A DNA stretch of 64,000 nt from Achatina immaculata. Lineage: Eukaryota > Mollusca > Gastropoda > Stylommatophora > Achatinidae. The notes below the pieces were generated by a model that did no database searches, was not told where the DNA came from, and worked only from the letters and a program-made list of their open reading frames with translations. Positions 1-12,000 of this stretch are shown piece by piece; position 1 is the first letter of the stretch, and every line of letters starts with the position of its first letter. Made by a program: the position numbers and the translations under genes. The DNA lies in the NCBI GenBank assembly GCA_009760885.1, contig CM019703.1, positions 11,796,459 to 11,860,458 of the forward strand. The letters run 5' to 3'.

Positions 1-189
1 GATTGTGAAGCACCTCTCAGGAGAATTCATGGACTTTCTTATAATAATGTCCAACTTTTATATATCTTCAAAGAAAAGGTTTATTCAAAATTATTGTTAA
101 AGTTTCTATGGCCTATAGTATTCAAACCAGAAACAGAATATGAAAGCTGACCTAAAAAAACTTTAATACCTGCAGAATAACGTCAATAT

Positions 190-470
190 TCTTGCCTTTT
201 GTGGCACATCAGATGTCCAAGTGTTCTCCAGCATTTGCAGCGTAACTGTTTTCATTGCAGCAAAAATTACAAGATTTCCTCAAGGGAGATCACAAGTCTT
301 GCAAACAATGTCCTTAACATACCACAGAAAGAAATCAAGTGGCATTATATTAGGCGAGTGTGGAGGTAGCAGAACTCGTTCCAGGACATGTCCATGGGTG
401 CTGAGATCCCCCCTCCCTAAAATGTATCCATCAGCAACCTGCAGCTGGTAGTGCCTGTCTCTCATGCCTC
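190..470 (-). pseudogene. Tc1/mariner-like transposase C-terminal remnant
   Basis: On the minus strand a stretch reads HSPNIMPLDFFLWYVKDIV, which resembles the SPDLTPLDFFLWGYVKD block around the last catalytic acid of IS630/Tc1/mariner-type DDE transposases. The following residues end in a CATKGKNIDVI-like tail similar to the C-termini of that group. Stop codons and frame changes break it, and no terminal inverted repeats were found. The assignment rests on one motif block. The adjoining 471-780 may contain more of the same element but could not be aligned. Confidence 0.42.
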
Positions 471-779
471 TTGTTCCTGGCCATGCCAGTATGTAAGCCC
501 AGCTCTATCAGTCAAAGTAGCAGAGTGTATATATCTCTCTGAATGCATTATCAATATCAGCTCGATCCCGTGGTTGTCCACCTGCAATGACGGCTGAGCA
601 AGCTGACATATCAGTTCTCTCATTTCTTTGGACGCCCAGGGACATAGACGAAGGTGACTACGAATCGATTTCTGCACTGACTTGAGCCACTGCCTGCACA
701 CATAACCTGCCTCAACCTGGATCATACTCATTTAATCACTTAGCATGCAGACACGGGCATAGTCCTGTGACTCCAGTCA

Positions 780-3700
780 TTTAAATGCTTTTTTGCAGAC
801 ATATTCCAAAGAAGTTCATTGTGTCATTTGATTCTTGTCTGCCAAAAGTCTAAGGCCCTTGAACATACACCGGAAGCAATTTGTGCACATGCAAGGCTAA
901 ATCTACCAAATTTTAAAAAGGCATTATTTTTCCTGTACTAACTAAAAGTTGTGCGTAATTCACATTTTCTAACTTGCATTTGATTCAGTCTCCACAATAC
1001 CAGTAGGATGACTTATCCAAAAATATTTTCGAACCTAAAATTTTATTTAACTGCTCTGGATTTCTACAACTTTTTTTGTCTATGAATCATTTAAGTTGGA
1101 ATTTTATATTTTTGAGAAAAAAAACTTCTGTAGATCAAGGAGCAGTACTGTTAACACAATTACATTGCTGCCTAAGTTCTACACTTGAAATCTCCAGCCA
1201 CATCAGCATTTCTTGGTCCATTAATAAAAATTTAGAAAAACCATCACTGCCCACTCCAAGATCTTCACTCTACAGTACTTGTATAAACTCCCTGTAACTG
1301 CGAGCTGTTGTTCTTTGCAGCCGATGCTGTAGAGATGGTGAGGTACAGCATTGTATCGGTTTGGGAGTGGGTTATGGCGGCTACTTTTTCAGTCCCGGAA
1401 TACAGCTAAAAAAAGCAGAGGGTGTGCAGTGCTTCTTTAGCAGACTCCACCACCATGGGGGCTATGTTTGCAGTTACAAGGATTTATCTCTAACCAACAT
1501 TAGTTTGTTCTTTAAAATGTCACTAAAAACTGTAACTCCTGTTCACAACAGGAACTATATCTGCAACATCCGCAGAGGGTACCTGGTGTTGCCTGGGTAT
1601 GTGGGGGTGCAAGACAAAACCTTTCATATGTTGACAATGGTGCATACTTGCTAATCAAATGTAGAACAGCCATTCACTTTTTGTGTAATGACAAACTGGT
1701 AGGAAAACAGACACTGGACCACAAATAAATGAATTATATGGTAATTACAAATATAAATATATAAACATAAACTTTCATTATCTCCTGACCAAAAATAGTT
1801 TCTGTCTGCATAGTGGCATAGATACATTACATGAGATCTTGAACTGAGATCAATGGTAATATGTACAAAGAGTACAAATTCATGTAGGATCTTTCATAGG
1901 TTATCTTTTATATAGCAAAAATCTGAGATTTTGCCTTTTATTTTATATAATACTTACAGTAATTTAAATGGTTCAAATTTTACTGATCTGTCCTCATTGA
2001 ATTAGCATTTTCACAAATTCACAAAAACCTGGAGAAATACTTTCAACAGTATGCTACAAAATGAAACCAAAATACTAAAAATGTGTTTTATTTATTTATT
2101 TTTTTCAAAACAATTTCTGGTCCAAAAAAAAGGGGGGGGGGAAAGAAATGTATAAGAATTTCTCAACTAATTATGAATTCATTTAATGTGATAATAATTT
2201 CAGAATAACCATAAAAATGTACAGGATTAGTCACTACAATAAATGTCAAAAGAAAACATTCAAAGCAACAAATTTGTTAAGGCTCTTAACTTCTGCCAAT
2301 ACTAAGTTTATAATTCTTCTGCTGTCATTTTTCCTACAATCAGTTCAGTAAACAGTCTAATGAGTGCATGTCTTAATGCTTTAAGGAATGTGTGCTTCAC
2401 TAATGGTTCTCATCTATTGGAGACCATAAATTACTTCTACCTTGGGATGCTAGATTATGCCATATATTTCAGCCAAGCTGTAAGTTACTCCTAATCCAAT
2501 TAAACTTTTCAAGATGACATTATCTTTTGACAACAACAAAAAAAAAATTGCATAAGATCACTTAGAATTCTTCAGTATTCAAGTTTCTGGCCAATCTTTG
2601 CCACAAGGATAAAGTTAGCAGTTTTATCCAAGTTTTTTTTTTTTTTTGTGATAGCCTCCAAAGCTGCCACAGCTCCCAAACTCTAACCAGATCTAGGAAT
2701 GCAGATCTGAAAGTGTTACACTTATCTTAGTACAAGACTACTCTGGAATCTTGTTTTCCACTGCTGCATGAATATTCATAAGATACCATGAATCTTTAAA
2801 TGTGCAAATATGCATATGGCCCACAAATATGCTCTGTGGCATGTACATTCAATCAAATAGGAAGCATGGTTAGTAACCTGGGAACTAACATAAGCATTAA
2901 CAAGCAGTGTCAATACAAATGGGTAGTATGGATTAGGATTTAACAACTGTCATTTTACAGACACATTGAACATCTGTAACATTTTTAAACTTTTTCTCAA
3001 AATATTTGAAAACAGGCTGCAATGAAACAGCAAAATATTTTTTTAAAATGTGAAATGATGCCACAAGAGAAAAACATCATTAAAAAAAAAAGCGTTATCA
3101 CAAGAAAAGAAATCACTTACAGATCTTTGCAACATAGAAAAGTTATATAATCCTAACAATTTGGAGGATACATTATGACATTATCTGTGTCATGTCCTTT
3201 AAAAAATGATAAGCAAATTATAACTGGCACAGAGTAGCATGCGCTGATCAAACTTGCATGCACTGCCCAAAATGAGATATAAAAGTGTCAAGTCCAGTGT
3301 GAAACAATAAACATCACTTCTTATAGCCAAATTCCACTTTTTTTTTTTCAAGAAAGCTGGCAAGCCATTACACATTCTGTAATGAAATACCACATACATA
3401 AACACAGCATACACTTACTACTTCCACAATCAAAGCCTTTGTAGTTTTAGAACTTGCACAAATGGCCGGCATGATCTGTCATTTCCTTCAAAATAAAGGC
3501 AAACCTAACTGATCTTTTGCATAGAGCTACAAATGTTTTCCTTATTTTGTGAACCCTGCTACTTTTCATTCAGTAGCTGCATAGTTCAAGATCACTGCTT
3601 TATGTGCATGGGACTGATTTGTACTTGCTCATCTACTGCAATGCACCAATAGCTGTGAACAAGCTCATAAACAAGACAACATAAAACTGACAAATACAAG

Positions 3701-5946
3701 TGCCCACAGATTCTGAACACATGGTTTCCAAACCATCACACTAAAGATGCAACCTGAGATCACAAGAAAATTAAATAGCTAAATCACATATCAAACACAA
3801 GTAATACACCAATACAATAATCCAGTGCAGCGTTCCCCAACAGTCAACATCAATCCTCAAAGATCAGTGGGACAACCAACAGAGTTCACAAATTTTTTAT
3901 TAAGTTACTTTTACAGATAGCCTGCTTTCTGACAATTCACTTTTTTTTGTTTAATGTTTTAAAATACACCTGTCTGTTGGCAGTAAAGTACTGTTATGCT
4001 CACTCATACGACATTTTCTCTAATTCCATTTTGCTTTCTGCCGTGACCATTAGAACAGTACCTCAGTGAAAAACAAGTACTACCTATATTATTATTTGCA
4101 GTGCAGTTTGTGTCCTGTTATTAAGTTAAGTTTTTGGGGTCAGTGAATGACCTGAAACACTTTATTATGAGGTGAGATGATGAGCTGAAGAGTTTTGCCA
4201 CTTCTCAGTTAATGCTTTTGCCTTCATACTGCCTTTTTTCATTGCTCTATGTCCAACTGGAACTACAAACTCAACTGCAGAAGCTAAGCAAGACGGATAA
4301 CCTGGCACAGTAGACATGACGTCAAGAAATGAGCAACAGATAAGCAAGAAAAAGACGTGTTTGGTTTTCTATAAAAGAAAACTTTACATTTAACGATGCT
4401 TTACAACCATGTTACCAAACAAAAACATTTAAGGAAGTCATCTTTCTCACTACATCGTAACCAAATTGTGTAGCTTATAGAAGGAAATTTTGTTTTTCTT
4501 TCCAAATTACTCTTTATGGTATGAAATAACAGTTCAGACCACCTGAGTTTTGTAGCAAAGGAGTAAATAAGGTCATCAATGAAAGATGTCTGACATTAGC
4601 CTCTATAACACCTGAATCTCAGAAGACCATAAGTGTTGCAATTATAAATTTTCATTCTTTTGGTTACATTTTTTTGATGATATTCAGCAACTGAATAGAT
4701 AAAGAGCAAATCTGGTGTACAATGAAGGATCCATGACATGGCAAGCACGAGGAAGAAGGCTAGCAGAGACCAAAGTGGAGAGGAAACACAATAACTTTTT
4801 TTTTTTTTTTTTGAAAGAAGAGAAAGCTACATTTCTTCACATCATCACATACACAGGAAAACCTTGCAGATTAATTATATTTGAGACAACACTGCTGGCA
4901 GTACTTTTATGTACTATTTATGATTTATGTCCCAAAAATGTATTAAATAGTGAAGTTTTATCTCTGCTACTACATTTATGCTCAAGTTTTGGAACTGTAA
5001 CAGGAAAACATAATACTCAAACATACATCAAACAATCAAACAAAAAAAAAAAACCAGAAATGAAGAGAAATTACAACCTTCAAATCTATCAACATAATCT
5101 GCCAAACAAACAAAAAAAAAGGAATTACAATCTCAAAATTAATTAACATTAATTAATTAATTAACATTAATTTTCAACATTTTAATGTTGCACCCTTATA
5201 CAAGACACAACTTTTCAAGATGATATGCATCATATCATAAACCAACTGTGGTCCAAAAAATGATCTCTTGCAATCTCCAAACAGAAAGTTTCCAGCCAAT
5301 TATTTCTCTCTCAGTTTGGTCTATGCTTTAGTCTCCACTCCTCTATGATATTGTCAGCTCAGCCACTCTATTCTCCTGGCCTCCATTTTCATTCCATGAT
5401 TACATTTGTCTCATTTAAAAGATGGTTTTCAGCACATTCCATTTCCATGTAAAAAGACTCAACAATTTCTACTGTTGCTTGTTTTTTTCTCTCTCTGTCA
5501 GCTGTTCCAATGCAAGCTGATGTCTAAAAAATTCAGACTTTTAAAAGATCTGAAATCACTATCACTTCAATTGCAGACCCCCAAAATAAACTGGAGCAAA
5601 ATCTAGTCATGGCTGAAATGCATACCTCCACAGACACCAGGATCTGACATTATACGTAAAATTGAAATATGATGTGAGGCAAAGTAAACATACATAGCAA
5701 AACACTGGTATCACTGAAGTGCATGATGTAGAATGTATGTCTGGTTATACAAGTTGAGTGAGCAGCAATATGAGTGAACCAACATGAAAGATTTGGGGAG
5801 GAAAAAAAAAAAAAACCAACATATTTTTATATATATATATATACAAAATGATGAGCTGCATCAGATGGTAAAAATAATAATAATTTTTTAAAAAATTCAT
5901 CTTTACAGTATACAACACCCCCCCTCCCCTATATAGCACCAAACAA
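780..5946. other. AT-rich DNA downstream of HMGB; probable 3' UTR plus intergenic
   Basis: No convincing coding region was found on either strand; the open frames are short and of low complexity. The part next to 5946 must contain the HMGB 3' UTR, but its polyadenylation site could not be placed, because several TTTATT hexamers (AATAAA on the minus strand) occur, for example near 4161 and 2082. Mononucleotide runs and a short (TA)n at 5828-5842 are present. Confidence 0.4.
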
Positions 5947-6069
5947 TTACTCATCATCATCCTCATCATCTTCCTCCTCTTCCTCATCATCATCTTCAAC
6001 TTTAGCTTTCTTTGGAGATGCTTTGGGACCAGAACTTGCACCTCCGCCCCCACGGTATGCTGCCATGTC
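5947..6069 (-). CDS. HMGB: HMGB coding exon 4 (hinge, acidic tail, stop)
   Basis: Begins after a GTGCAG acceptor with DMAAYR, continues through a GGGG hinge and SPKKAK, and ends in 16 consecutive acidic residues before TAA. The GAT/GAG run is the long CATCAT/CTCCTC tract seen on the plus strand. Confidence 0.95.
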   Translation of the reverse strand, partial: DMAAYRGGGGASSGPKASPKKAKVEDDDEEEEEDDEDDDE

Positions 6070-9000
6070 CTGCACGACAAAGAAAACCTCACTGATTCAT
6101 ACAAGTTTACAGTCACTGGTTTTTTTTCCCATTCAGTTTCTAGATATGCTACATAAACAAGAAAGACATTCAATCACAACAGAAAATCTTTCTTTAATAA
6201 AATAATTTTCAATAGTAAAGCTTTTCATATTTTATGTAAATTTAACCAGCAGAAGAATATAGAGAAATGAATATCAATACTTCATAAAACATATCCATAT
6301 TTTTAACTGTACTGTAGTGCTTCTTATTCAGTTGTCAGGTATAACAAATCAGTAAAACAGACTTTTCAAAGGCTTCATCACCACTATATCAAGTTCTGCC
6401 CTGAACTACCAGTCTGCTTCTGGTGAAATGTCAAAACATGGCTCTTTATGGAACTCCAAACTCGTGTCTTCAACAGTCAGCGCTATGATGATCTTGAGCT
6501 GCAGAATCAACTGTGTGATTACAGTGGCTGAGATCTTGGGAATGTACCCAAGAAACTGGGTTGTAGCCAAATTTTGCGATCATGGGGAGTTACGTCAAAA
6601 TCTACCCCACTGTCATGACTTATGTGTAAGCACCCATTTCTAGTTGCTCCATGAGATGATAGGATAGCATCATGGTTAAATGTGATTTGCTGCCACTGTT
6701 AACTGTCATCCTTCTAACATGGTAATCTTGCCTCAAAACTGTTTCTGCTAAGTGGAATTAATTTCTAAGAAACAAAAAAAAAAACCAACAAATAATTCTG
6801 ATGGCATAACTTTTAAATATAATCAGATGTACATTTCCACTTGGAACCTTTTTATCCAAAACCTACCCTTTCATATCTGGCTTTATCCTCATTGGCTAAC
6901 TGTTCAAATTTTGGTTTGTTGGGGCACACCTCCCATCTCTTACCAAGCTCCTTGGCCACATCTGCAGCACTGATGCCTGGGTTAGCTGCTCGCACACTGG
7001 GGCGCTCTTCAGCATAGAAAAAGAAACATGCAGACCTGAAGGATAAAATAAGAATTTCTTACTTTCAAGCTCTCTCTGAAACCTACAAAATATTCTGCTC
7101 ATCTGCTTCTCTAATTTCCAGTTCTATAAACATTAAACTAGCATATCTGGACAGTGTTAACAAACTGTGATAGTTCTGCAGTGTTCAACTTCTTTGTACC
7201 TTCCACCTTAAAATTTGGTTCTTGTTTTTTTTTCTCTCAAGTGATGCAGCACCCTTAAGCAGTCACTCTCCATCTGACACAGACTAAAGCCAGTTTTTCC
7301 TAGACTTAGTGGTTAATGAAAAAAATTCTAATGTCTTCATATATCCTTGCATTAAAGTTTCAGTCTGTCTTGTAGCAGCCTTTTTCTCTCTTGAAGTTTG
7401 CTTTATATCTGCGGATGTGATTGGCATACATTCTGGTAACAGCTATTTTACTATTCAACTTCTCAGCACTGTCACAATGCATAAACGCCTAGCATGGTGC
7501 ACCATCTCCAAATCTGTTGCTTTTATTCTATTACTTGATGTACATCATTTTCTACTGGAAGTAAAGGTGGTACCTGTTATTTTTAATGGAGAGCTTTGAA
7601 TCACAAGAGCAAATTACTTAAGTGCTACCTAACAGCAAAACACTGAAACTTCATAATGTTAAAGCACCACAGCACTGCATTTTCCAACATTTAGAATTAA
7701 ATAATATAAAATACAACCATATGAAACTGCACATTAAGACCACTAAAGGACACTTTATATAATTTACTGATTGCTACAGCTGTACGGATAAAATGAAAGT
7801 TAATTAAATTGACTTACAGAACCCTTTTTGGTGGATTGGGATCCTTGGTCCACTTTCTCTTCTTAGACTGACCTCCTGCTGGTATGTATGAAGACATTTC
7901 TCGCTCGTACCTGGCCTTGTCACGCTCTGCCATGTCCTCGAATCTTTTCTTCTCTTTAGGAGTCATCTCCTGCAATGAGAAATATCTAACTTGTCTCAGA
8001 ATCCATATTTTCTGACCATGCTAATTCAGTAAAAACTGGACCAACATATACCAGTTGTCTCCATGTTCAGATTGAAGTTCACAGCTTTTCCCTCCATTCC
8101 AAACCCTTCATCTGTCCACATTCTTAGGTAGTGGCTGACAAAGCTATCACTGGCCTGCTGTGTCATGCAGGGCAGTAATAAATTTTCTTCACTTTTCAAG
8201 CTCTGCAACCAGTTTTGTATGATGCTCCAGCCATACTGTGCATTTTGTCCATCACAGTTCTTGACAGAACACTGCCTGTCTTTTTCCTTTAGTTATCCAT
8301 CATATGGCTATTAACATCCACAGCCACCTTAGTCAGTTTTATCTCCATATGCAGTCTTATTCACTTAATGTCTGGTTTCTAATTCTACAAAACTCATTAA
8401 TACACCAGTTCTACAAGATTCATTAATGTATTATGCTTCCAGACAACAAACAACAGCCTAGAGTAATAGTAAATAGTAATGCTTCTGTATTCTGTAGAAT
8501 TGGGCAAGTTCTGCTGCCCAAGCCATTTTTTTTCTCAGTTGGGAACTGTACTAGGTGTAAATGTCAGCTTATTCAGACTCATAAGTTTATTGCTCATGTA
8601 ATAAGATACGGTTGGTGAACCTTTAATGTGAGCGCATGCAAAAACTGGCTACATTTTTGTAAAAAAAAAAATTGTTTTTACACAGTTTTGCATACCACTA
8701 ATGATTTATTACTGCATATTTCATGTTAAAAGTTACGTTTTCACATTAAAAATATTATGCTCATATGTCACTTTCAGCATGCGTGTGAAGTTATGTCACA
8801 ACATGTACTAGGATAATGCATAAATTAATCAGATGCGGTTAGCGGGGTAGAGGTATCCCCTATCAAAGGAGAAGTAAGACACCTCCTTACCTCCATCAGT
8901 CTACGGGACACCCTTGGGCAAAGTGGAGTACCCGTATAGCCCCCCGATCAGGGTGACGTGAAGCCATGGGAGCAGGTGGTGGATGGAATGGGAGAGCAGC

Positions 9001-12000
9001 TGACAGATAATGTTGGTTATGGTCACCATTCTATGATGGTAGGCAGATGATCTCAATGTAGGGACAATGGCTACGATCAATGACTAGTACAGTCACTGCC
9101 CGGAAGGAAAGCAATGGTAAACTATCTTCTGGAAATATACCAAGAAACCCAAACAGCAATCATGGAAAGTCAAATAGGGAAAAGATCTGGCGGTGAGTCC
9201 CCCAGGCCAGATAGATCTAATTTTAACACTGGGGAAGAGTGTGAGGCAGAGGTCAGTACTAGTAATTGTGATGACAGACAAAAGCCTGACGGTGTTACCA
9301 AGGAAAACTCCTGCACCAAACTAAAAAGAAAAATAAGAGTAGGAACATGAAATGTAAGAAGTATGTATGAGGGAAAATATCAAGTAATAAGTGACGAGAT
9401 GAAAAGAATGGAGATACACATTTTGGGAATCTGCGAACATCGATGGAAAGGATCAGGACACTTTAAGAGCGAGAATGATAATATCTTTATATACTCTGGT
9501 GGAGAAGTAGGAGGAAAGAATGGAATGGCTTTTTATTTGGACAAATCAACATCAAAAGCATTACTAGGCTACAATCCAGTAAGTGATAGAATCCTAACAA
9601 TCAGACTTAAGGGCATTCCTAGAAATGCAACAATCATTCAGATATATGCACCTACATCAGCAGCAGAAGAAGAGGAAGTAGAAAACTTTTATAACACCCT
9701 GCAAATGACAATAGACCAGGTATGGAAAAATGATATTGTATTAATAATGGGTGATTTTAATGCAAAAAATGGTACAGAAAGAGCAGAAGACGAAGGACAT
9801 GTTGTAGGGAAATTTAGCATAGGACATAGAAATGAGGCAGGTGACAATCTAATGGCGTTTTGCATGGAAAATGAGCTAATGATCGCTAACACACTTTTTA
9901 AACAACATCCAAGAAGACTTTACACATGGACATCACCTGATAGTAAAACCAGGAATCAAATAGATTACATTTTAGTGCAAAGAAGGTGGAGATCAAGTAT
10001 AACATCAGCAAAAACTTTACCAGGTGTTGACTGTGACACGGACCATGAATTATTAATAGCAGACATGAAGATAAAGATAAAAAAGACAGTTACGGGATCA
10101 AGACCACTCCGCTTTGATCTTACAAATATACCAGAACAATACGGTATAGAAATGAAGAACTGTTTCGAAATCCTGATGGCTGTACAGGAGGAGATGACAC
10201 CAGATGAATTGGCTATGCAGGCCAAAGATATCTTAATAACAACAGCTAAAGACATGGTTCCAGTAAAGAAAACACAAAAGAATGGATGGATTACAGCAGG
10301 TACACTAGAACTGATAAAATAAGGTAGATAGAGGTGTATGGTGCAGTTTTACAAAGTGAGGGAGGAAGTGAGCAAGGTGAGAAAAAAACGAATATAAAGT
10401 ATGAGAATGTATAAATGAAAAACATACAACATCCGATAGTTCGGCGTGAGCCTTATTCGAGGATACATGCAAAAACAAAATACAAACATATATAACTTAT
10501 CTGAAGCGTCTTGCTCTCAGCAAAGCGGAAATGTGTATGGAAGAAGGAGGAAAAAAAAAAACGTTGCCTACAGACAAAAGATTCCCGATATAGCCAATCA
10601 TAGCGAAGATGCGGAGAGAGAGAGGAGGAGAGCAAGTGGGAGAAAGGGGTTGGGGGAAGGCAATAGAAACATGATATCCGCTAGAGGTGTCGGGGGGGGG
10701 GGGTGGGTGGGGGGAAAGGGGAGAGAAAAGAGGACGCGAGAGATAATGAATGAAGAACTTAAACGCCTACAAGGAGGAAATGTACAACTGGTGAATGGGA
10801 CAAGACCAATATGTTGGCAGAGAAAGAAATGAGATGGTGGTAGGGAGGGGTAGCATAGAGAAAGAAATTAGAGTATAAAAAAGACCAGTGGAAAAATAAA
10901 GAAGTTACAGAAAGCTGAAGACATTGTTAATTCCAGCTGGGTGGAGACAGCCAGTCTGGAAAATAAGGCGCTGTTCTAGGACCCTCCGAGATAGTACATC
11001 TGCGGAACAAGAGCGGATCGCACTAACCGAAACGTCCTGTTTGCCCCTGTGGTTACCAAGGCAAAAATGTTTAGCCACAGGTGTCCAGGCCCTCTTAGAA
11101 ATATCATTGAGATGCTGGCGAAATCGATCTCCTAACCGTAAGCCAGTTTCCCCTATGTACTTCAAACCGCAACGTTTGCACATGATAACATAAATGACAT
11201 TTCGTGAAGTGCAGGTGAAACCCTCCTGTACCGACAACGTGGATTTAGGGAAAGAGATCTGGCTGGCCTCGACAACAAACGGACAAGTGTTGCATCTGCG
11301 GCGTCCACAACGTCTGGTACCATAAAAAGTGCCATCTGTCTTAAGATGACTACGAATTAAAAGGTCCCTGAGGTTTTTGTCACGTCTGTAAGCCACCAAT
11401 GGGGGTTCCCCAAAAAGTTCACGTGTCTCAGGCTCGGTCTGGAGGAGATGGAGATGGCGAAACAGTATGTTTTTAACTACCAAGCTATGGGGGTGGTACG
11501 TGAGTACTAGTTTCACCCTGTCCGAGCTACAGTGCGGTTTAGGGGTGAGGGCTTGTTGCCGCGATGTGTGACTAATGCGGTTCCAAGACGACGAGAGAAC
11601 GTGGTCTGGATAGCCGCGTTGACGGAAGAAATCTAGTAATTTGTGGCCTTGATCCTGGAAATCCAAATCCTCCTTACACAAACGTCGCAACCTAAGAAGC
11701 TGGGAAAAAGGAATAGAGTCCTTACATGATCTGGGATGGGAGGAAGAGATAAGTTATATATGTTTGTATTTTGTTTTTGCATGTATCCTCGAATAAGGCT
11801 CACGCCGAAATATCGGATGTTGTATGTTTTTCATTTATACATTCTCATACTTTATATTCGTTTTTTTTCTCACCTTGAAAAACTAATTATGTCAGTCCGT
11901 AAGAACAGCGAAGAGCAGAACCTCTATCTTAATGCAAAGAAAACTAAATTGATGACAACTGACAGAACAAACAAGACAACTGAAATATATATCAATGAGG

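Larger units (their letters stand above)
10326..11877 (-). mobile_element. Penelope-like element, 5'-truncated, with inverted terminal repeats
   Basis: A GIY-YIG endonuclease frame on the minus strand (11690-10905) is bounded by long, nearly perfect inverted repeats at 10376-10505 and 11745-11877. The left repeat extends a further 50 bp outward to 10326, while the right one is cut at the RTE junction. Penelope-like elements are known for terminal repeats in direct or inverted orientation and for variable 5' truncation. The upstream Penelope reverse transcriptase is absent, so this is a C-terminal copy. Between the frame and the left repeat lies a purine/G-rich 3' region (10500-10900). Confidence 0.8.

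Noticed and set aside
1361..1654. 97-codon plus-strand frame
   Set aside because: No domain, no splice context, no repeat match; indistinguishable from chance.
4715..5146. 143-codon frame rich in Lys/Asn
   Set aside because: Low complexity, driven by poly-A/T runs; no conserved domain.
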